Source of the DNA: Mucilaginibacter flavus
GTDB taxonomy: Bacteria; Bacteroidota; Bacteroidia; Sphingobacteriales; Sphingobacteriaceae
Length of the DNA: 64,000 nucleotides
NCBI RefSeq assembly: GCF_030409315.1
Contig: NZ_JAUFPS010000043.1
Coordinates: 1-64,000, forward strand
Direction of reading: 5' to 3'
The translations under genes and the position numbers were made by a program. Each line of letters starts with the position of its first letter. The stretch's first letter is position 1. The notes below the pieces were generated by a model, which made no database searches, had not been told where the DNA came from, and saw only the letters and a program-made list of their open reading frames with translations. Below are positions 59,363 through 64,000 of the stretch, piece after piece.

Positions 59363-60067
59363 ATGAGTATCCGGGTAGAAGCATTAACAAAAGTTTACGG
59401 CGAGCAAAAGGCGGTTGATGGTATCAGTTTTACGGCCGAGCCGGGGGTATTGGGCTTTTTAGGGCCTAATGGCGCGGGTAAATCAACCACCATGAAAATA
59501 CTTACGGGTTTTATTCCGCAAACATCGGGCACGGCATCGGTGTGCGGTTTTGATGTGGTGAGCCAGTCGCTTGAGGTGCGCAAGCGCATCGGTTATCTGC
59601 CCGAGAGTAATCCACTTTACCTGGATATGTATGTAAAGGAGTCGCTGGCGTTTATAGCTGATATTCATAAAATAGCCGACCCTGAAGCCCGCATTGCCGA
59701 GGTGATTGAGCAAACCGGCCTCGGCCCCGAGCAGCATAAAAAGATAGGCCAGTTATCCAAAGGCTACCGCCAGCGTGTGGGGTTAGCCCAGGCCATTATT
59801 CATAACCCCGATGTGCTGATACTGGATGAACCAACATCGGGCCTCGATCCTAACCAACTGATAGGCATCCGCCAGTTAATAACAGATTTGGGGAAAACTA
59901 AAACCGTTATCCTATCTACCCATATTATGCAGGAGGTTGAAGCCGTTTGCGATAAGGTTATCATCATTAATAAAGGAAAAATAGTAGCCGATGATGCCTT
60001 GTCGGGCTTACGTAACAAGAACAATAACAGCACCCTTGAGCAAATATTTATAAGCCTTACTAATTGA
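59363..60067 (+). CDS. gldA: ABC transporter ATP-binding protein, GldA-like
   Basis: ATPase of the Gld ABC system that in Flavobacterium is needed for gliding. The 234-residue protein has Walker A GPNGAGKSTT at about 34-43, Q-loop region NPLYLDMYV, ABC signature LSKGYRQRVGLAQAI, Walker B VLILDEPTSGLDP and the H-loop STHIM. It is shorter than typical GldA (about 300 residues), lacking the C-terminal extension. The permease/GldG fusion lies 1 kb downstream with a barrel protein between. Gliding is not proved here; related genomes often keep this system without visible gliding. Confidence 0.88.
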   Translation: MSIRVEALTKVYGEQKAVDGISFTAEPGVLGFLGPNGAGKSTTMKILTGFIPQTSGTASVCGFDVVSQSLEVRKRIGYLPESNPLYLDMYVKESLAFIADIHKIADPEARIAEVIEQTGLGPEQHKKIGQLSKGYRQRVGLAQAIIHNPDVLILDEPTSGLDPNQLIGIRQLITDLGKTKTVILSTHIMQEVEAVCDKVIIINKGKIVADDALSGLRNKNNNSTLEQIFISLTN

Positions 60068-60115
60068 TATGATCAATTAATTACCTTATTTTCGAAGCCT
60101 AAAACCTTAAACAAT

Positions 60116-60760
60116 ATGAAAAAAACCTTACTCGCATTAGTCGTTTTAGTATGTGCTGCATTAACAAGTTATGCCCAGGTGCCTGGTGAAGGCGGTTCTG
60201 GTATGAGACTTAGCGGCGGCTTTGGCGTTGGCGCTACCATTGGCCACAACGCCAGCGATTACCCTGCTGCAACAGGAATTAATTTAAATTTAGAAATCCC
60301 CACGGGCGGCGATTTACCCTTAAGTATCATTTTAAAAACGGGTTATACTGGTTTTATATCGAAAAATGGCTACAGCACTGGCTACTCGGATGGTGTAAGT
60401 TATAGCTATGGGTCTATTGTATCGTTTGTTCCGGCGCAAATCGGTGCCAGGGTGTATGTAAACAAACTGTTTTTTGAGGCGGCCGCGGGCGCTTCATTCT
60501 GTGTCAATTCAGATCCATCGCAATACACCGGCAAAAAAACGGCGTTATTGGTAACCCCTGCAATAGGTTACGGTTGGCGTTTTGGCTACTCGGAAAAAAT
60601 GGGCCTTGATTTAAGCCTGGCCTACGAAGCCCGCATTGAACCCACCCGTGAAACAACCACAACTTATGACGATGGCAGCGGTTCTACCGCCAGTATTACC
60701 TCCACAACTGGCGCGTACAACCAGGTAGCGCTTAAGGTGGCCTTTAGTTTCGGCTTATAA
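60116..60760 (+). CDS. Outer-membrane beta-barrel protein between gldA and gldFG
   Basis: A 214-residue secreted protein. Signal peptide LLALVVLVCAALTSYAQ; then strands with glycine/aromatic alternation (LSGGFGVGATIGHNA, YGSIVSFVPAQIGARVYV, KLFFEAAAGASFCV, LLVTPAIGYGWRFGY, MGLDLSLAYEARI) and a C-terminal ...VALKVAFSFGL with the terminal aromatic pattern of an outer-membrane barrel. A central serine/glycine/tyrosine-rich loop (GYSTGYSDGVSYSYGS) is notable. It is in the position between gldA and the gldFG fusion, separated by 49 nt and then a repeat, so it may be unrelated to the ABC system. Confidence 0.82.
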   Translation: MKKTLLALVVLVCAALTSYAQVPGEGGSGMRLSGGFGVGATIGHNASDYPAATGINLNLEIPTGGDLPLSIILKTGYTGFISKNGYSTGYSDGVSYSYGSIVSFVPAQIGARVYVNKLFFEAAAGASFCVNSDPSQYTGKKTALLVTPAIGYGWRFGYSEKMGLDLSLAYEARIEPTRETTTTYDDGSGSTASITSTTGAYNQVALKVAFSFGL

Positions 60761-60767
60761 TTTGCTT

Positions 60768-61025
60768 CGCGTCATTAGTCATTTCGCTTTGCTGTCATTA
60801 GTCATTTGCTTCGCGTCATTGGTCATTTCGCTTCGCTGTCATTAGTCATTTGCTTTGCGTCATTAGTTTTTATTTGAGAATTTTAAATCAACATCAGCAG
60901 AATCAACTTGCATTAATGACCAATGACCAATGACCAATGACCAATGACCAATGACCAATGACCAATGACCAATGACCAATGACCCAATGACTGCGAAGCA
61001 AATGACAGCGCAGCAAAATGACTCT
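60768..61025. repeat. Inverted repeat with nine tandem CAATGAC units, before gldFG
   Basis: The left half (60768-60868) is four variants of TCATTTCGCTTCGCTGTCATTAG-type words; the right half has CAATGAC repeated nine times exactly at 60921-60983 and then inverted GCGAAGCAAATGACAGCGCAGC. The halves are complementary in words. The GTG start of gldFG is 55 nt beyond the end. Confidence 0.88.
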
Positions 61026-61079
61026 TTGCTTTAGTATATTATTGTTGTAATTTCGGCGTTTCAGCATAAATATATCGCA

Positions 61080-63485
61080 GTGCTTAGCATCTTAAAAAAA
61101 GAAATAACATCATACCTCAGCTCGTTGGTGGCTTATGTTACCATCGGGGTATTTTTACTGGTATTGGGATTATTCCTGTGGGTTTTCCCGGATTCAAGTA
61201 TCCTTGATTATGGCTACGCCGGTTTGGATAGCCTGTTTAGCACAGCCCCTTACCTTTTCATGTTCCTTATCCCGGCCATCACCATGCGTTCGCTGGCCGA
61301 GGAGCGTAAAGAAGGCACTTTCGAACTGTTGTTTACCCGCCCTTTAAGGGATTGGGAAATAGTGATAGGGAAATACCTTGCCTGCCTGCTTATTGTGCTT
61401 TTCGCGTTGTTACCAACGCTGGTTTACTATTTTTCGGTAAGTACATTGGGTACACCACAGGGTAATATAGATAGCGGGGCGGTTATTGGCTCCTACATCG
61501 GTTTGTTTTTATTGGGTGGCGCTTTCGTGGCGATAGGCATGTTCGCCTCATCCATCACCAAAAATCAGATCATCGCCTTTACAGTAGCCGTTTTCCTATG
61601 CTTCTTTTTCTACAGCGGGTTTGATTCCCTGAGCCAGCTTTTATCCCTACAGGAGTTTAACCTGCAAAGCCTGGGTATTACGGAGCATTATCAATCGGTA
61701 AGCCGTGGTGTGTTGGATACCCGCGATCTGGCCTACTTTTTATTGGTAGCAGCTTTTTTCATTTGGCTTACTTTATTTATTCTCATCAAACAAAGGCAAA
61801 AAAAGCTGCGTGGTACGGTCATATTCAGCTTACTATCACCTTTAATTTTCCTTGGGTTAATTTCGCAATGGGTTTTTACCCGGTTTGATTTTACTACCGA
61901 AAAACGCTTCACCATATCGCCCATTAGCAGGCATATTATGGATAGCCTGCAAAAGCCGGTTAAGGTTACCGTTTACCTGCAAGGCAGTGGTTTGCCCAGT
62001 GGTTTAAGGCATTTGCAAAGCGCTACCAAAGATATGCTGAGTGATTTGAAAGCTTACAGTCATGGCAATATCCAGTTTGAATTTATCGACTTGCTATCGT
62101 CTATCAAAAACCTGCCACAAGATAAACAAAAACAAACTTATGAGGATTTTGAAGCCAAAGGTGTAGTAGGTCAAAACCTCAGCTTTAAAACCGATGATGG
62201 CGTATCGCAAAAACTCATATTCCCCGAAGCGGTAGTAAAGGCGGGCGACAGGGAGATTGTGGTAAACCTTATTCAAACCCGCATAGGTTTATCAGATGAT
62301 GAGCAGATCAACAACTCTATCCAGAATTTAGAATATGCTTTTTCATCGGCCATAAAAAAAGCTGTTAAAGGCGGCAAACCGCAAATTGGATTTACCGAAG
62401 GGCATCATGAGTTGAACGATGTGCAGCTTAATGATGCCATGAAATCATTATCAGATGGGTTTGAGGTTGGAAGGTTAAACCTATCGGCTATCCCGTTCAA
62501 GGCTTTAATGAATATCAAATTGTTGGTGATCCCTAAGCCCGATACCAAATTTACCGAACTGGAAAAGTTCAAGCTTGATCAATACATTATGCGTGGCGGC
62601 CGGGTACTGTGGACGATAGACCAGGTAAGCGCCGAGCTTGACAGCCTGCGCGGGCATGGCGGCGAGCAGTTGGCTTTCCCCAAACAGTTAAATTTAGATG
62701 ACCAGCTGTTCAGATATGGTGTACGCATCAACTACGATTTGATTGCCGACCTTAGTGCTGCCCAAATCCCCGTAAGTACCGGTGATGTTGGCGGGCAGGC
62801 GCAAATACAAATGCTGCCATGGTTGTTTTACCCGGTATTAATGCCGCTGGCCAAACACCCGATAGTAAAAAACCTGGATGCCATTAGCAGCCAGTTCGTC
62901 AGCACCATCGATTTGCTCGAAACGGAAAACGTAAAGAAAACCATTTTGCTAAGTTCATCGCCCTATAATCATAAAGTGACCGCGCCGCATATGTTATCGT
63001 TACAGGCGCTGGAGCAGGAGCCCAACCCCAACGATTTTAAGGGTACGCCAAAAACGGTGGCTGTGTTGTTAGAAGGTAAGTTTGTTTCTAACTGGCGTAA
63101 CCGCCCCTTGCCCGATAGCCTCAAGGAGCCCGTTACCATTATGCCCGAAAGCGTGCCTACCAAAATGGTAGTGATAAGTGATGGTGATATTTTAAAGAAT
63201 CAGGTAGGCAGAGATGGCTCGCCTTACCCGTTGGGATATGATCATTACACCCAGCAATCATACGGCAACAAAAACCTGTTGCTTAATATAGCCGATTACA
63301 TGACCGACGACTCAGGCCTTATTGCCCTGCGCACTAAGGAGATCAAGATTCGCCTGTTGAACCGTGCCCGTATCCGTAATGAAAAACTGTACTGGCAGCT
63401 GGTAAATACGGTTGGTCCGCTGGCCCTGGTGTTAATATGTGCTATTTTTCAACATTATTTCCGCAGAAGAAAGTATGCCCATTAA
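61080..63485 (+). CDS. GldF-GldG fusion: ABC permease joined to GldG-type protein
   Basis: An 801-residue fusion. Residues 1 to about 240 are the GldF-type ABC-2 permease with six transmembrane helices (ITSYLSSLVAYVTIGVFLLVLGLFL, the conserved FLIPAITMRSLAEERKEGTFELL, and further helices to IWLTLFILI). Residues about 245-770 are a GldG-type periplasmic domain (TTEKRFTISPISRHIMDSLQKPVKVTVYL, then LEYAFSSAIKKAVKGGKPQIGFTEGHHELND and others), ending in a C-terminal transmembrane helix (LALVLICAIFQHYFRRRK). In Flavobacterium gldF and gldG are separate genes. The frame is uninterrupted, so this is a true fusion. GTG start. dnaN follows after 33 nt. Confidence 0.92.
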   Translation: MLSILKKEITSYLSSLVAYVTIGVFLLVLGLFLWVFPDSSILDYGYAGLDSLFSTAPYLFMFLIPAITMRSLAEERKEGTFELLFTRPLRDWEIVIGKYLACLLIVLFALLPTLVYYFSVSTLGTPQGNIDSGAVIGSYIGLFLLGGAFVAIGMFASSITKNQIIAFTVAVFLCFFFYSGFDSLSQLLSLQEFNLQSLGITEHYQSVSRGVLDTRDLAYFLLVAAFFIWLTLFILIKQRQKKLRGTVIFSLLSPLIFLGLISQWVFTRFDFTTEKRFTISPISRHIMDSLQKPVKVTVYLQGSGLPSGLRHLQSATKDMLSDLKAYSHGNIQFEFIDLLSSIKNLPQDKQKQTYEDFEAKGVVGQNLSFKTDDGVSQKLIFPEAVVKAGDREIVVNLIQTRIGLSDDEQINNSIQNLEYAFSSAIKKAVKGGKPQIGFTEGHHELNDVQLNDAMKSLSDGFEVGRLNLSAIPFKALMNIKLLVIPKPDTKFTELEKFKLDQYIMRGGRVLWTIDQVSAELDSLRGHGGEQLAFPKQLNLDDQLFRYGVRINYDLIADLSAAQIPVSTGDVGGQAQIQMLPWLFYPVLMPLAKHPIVKNLDAISSQFVSTIDLLETENVKKTILLSSSPYNHKVTAPHMLSLQALEQEPNPNDFKGTPKTVAVLLEGKFVSNWRNRPLPDSLKEPVTIMPESVPTKMVVISDGDILKNQVGRDGSPYPLGYDHYTQQSYGNKNLLLNIADYMTDDSGLIALRTKEIKIRLLNRARIRNEKLYWQLVNTVGPLALVLICAIFQHYFRRRKYAH

Positions 63486-63491
63486 ATTTTA

Positions 63492-63499
63492 TATTTTTG
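63492..63499 (+). promoter_or_regulatory. -7 promoter box for dnaN
   Basis: TATTTTTG matches TAnnTTTG, 20 nt before the dnaN ATG, so dnaN can be transcribed independently of gldFG. Confidence 0.55.
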
Positions 63500-63518
63500 A
63501 TAGATTAATTAGACACAT

Positions 63519-64000
63519 ATGAGATTTATTGTTTCTACCACAACTTTACTCAAACAACTACAGGCAGTAAGCGGCGCCTTAAGCAATAGCACCGTATTGC
63601 CTATACTGGAAAACTTTTTGTTTGAAATAAAGGAAGGAAACTTAACCATTTCTGCAACAGACCTGCAAACCAGCATGACCACCTCTTTACCTGTTGAAGC
63701 TAAAGAGAACGGCCGTATAGCTATACCATCGCGTATATTATTAGATACCTTAAAATCGTTACCAGAGCAGCCGGTGGCTTTTTCTGTTGATGATAGCACC
63801 TTCGCCATTGAAATAAACGCGGGCGATGGTAAATACAAACTAAGCGGTGAAAACGGCGAAGATTTTCCAAAAATCCCGGTTGTTGAAAACGCGTCGTCGG
63901 TAAACCTGCCTGCATCGGTTTTAGCCGAGGCGATAAACAAAACCATTTTCGCGGTAAGTAATGATGAGTTACGCCCGGCCATGACAGGTGTATTTTGCCA
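63519..64000 (+). CDS. dnaN: DNA polymerase III beta subunit (sliding clamp), partial
   Basis: The processivity clamp of the replicative polymerase, cut off by the window end after about 160 of an expected 370 residues. The N-terminus MRFIVSTTTLLKQLQAVSGAL and the first-domain strands (VLPILENFLFEIKEGNLTISATDLQTSMTT, AIPSRILLDTLKSLPEQPV, YKLSGENGEDFPKIPVVENA, LAEAINKTIFAVSNDELRPAMTGV) are unmistakable. It follows the GldF-GldG fusion closely, an association also seen in flavobacteria as far as I recall. Confidence 0.97.
   Translation, partial: MRFIVSTTTLLKQLQAVSGALSNSTVLPILENFLFEIKEGNLTISATDLQTSMTTSLPVEAKENGRIAIPSRILLDTLKSLPEQPVAFSVDDSTFAIEINAGDGKYKLSGENGEDFPKIPVVENASSVNLPASVLAEAINKTIFAVSNDELRPAMTGVFC

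Noticed and set aside
60914..60989. Possible CRISPR array in the CAATGAC tandem repeat
   Set aside because: The unit is 7 nt with no spacers; it is a simple tandem repeat, and no cas genes are present.

Overview
The window is chromosomal DNA of a Bacteroidota bacterium, most likely family Sphingobacteriaceae (Mucilaginibacter/Pedobacter type). The signs are: several near-consensus TAnnTTTG -7 promoter boxes with almost no Shine-Dalgarno sequences, a TonB-dependent receptor, a DUF5916 outer-membrane protein, Gld-type ABC transporter genes next to dnaN, a NagB/PIG-L fusion, and gene order mreB-mreC-mreD-pbp2-rodA. I identify about 58 genes. I see no rRNA, no complete tRNA, no CRISPR array, no integrase and no intact insertion sequence, so this is mainly core genome with small accessory pockets.

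Layout. 1-5.6 kb: an outer-membrane barrel protein, a sigma-54 type response regulator followed by a 69-residue stand-alone HisKA-like hairpin protein, an AI-2E family permease, and a small YtxH/holin-like stress-envelope operon. 5.6-11 kb: trmB, an alkyltransferase-like DNA-repair protein, two VOC proteins, an AhpD-like protein, fabG and purH. 11.2-17 kb: the rod-shape/elongasome operon mreBCD-pbp2-rodA. 17-25.4 kb: a TonB receptor, MmcQ/YjbR protein, methyltransferase, SGNH hydrolase, cytidine deaminase, parE, a secreted protein and a GNAT protein. 25.4-31 kb: DUF5916 protein, GH31 glycosidase, NTF2-like secreted protein. 31-34.4 kb: YdeI-like protein, a VapBC-like toxin-antitoxin pair and unassigned proteins. 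34.5-42 kb: an OmpH/Skp chaperone, then the histidine utilisation operon marR-hutH-hutU-hutI-ftcD, which should convert histidine to glutamate and pass the one-carbon unit to folate; a 24-bp perfect palindrome sits just before marR. 42-45.2 kb: a three-gene toxin-antitoxin-like module with an ADP-ribosyltransferase-like protein, then a NagB/PIG-L fusion. 45.9-50.3 kb: APS kinase plus sulfotransferase, then parC. 50.7-56.9 kb: TPR membrane protein, aldose epimerase, YncE/phosphoesterase fusion and glyS. 56.9-64 kb: a 1.5-kb repeat-rich gap, an FNR-type flavoprotein, gldA-like ATPase, a barrel protein, a GldF-GldG fusion and the start of dnaN.

The most unusual property is the intergenic DNA. 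At a dozen or more junctions it is filled with interrupted inverted repeats whose arms are built from short, stuttering words (variants of CAATGAC, of TTGACTCTTGATTC, of AGTATCAAGT, of AGATGTGCAGATTT, of GAACCATGAAC). The word differs from locus to locus, while the architecture (two complementary arms around a spacer) is the same. Other dispersed families (TCTGAATCAGAATTTACAG, GTCCGTCCG, AAACTTGCGAAGTTTT palindromes, long nested hairpins) occupy the remaining gaps. Best candidates for undescribed biology are this repeat architecture, the ADP-ribosyltransferase-like toxin module, and the orphan HisKA hairpin next to a response regulator.
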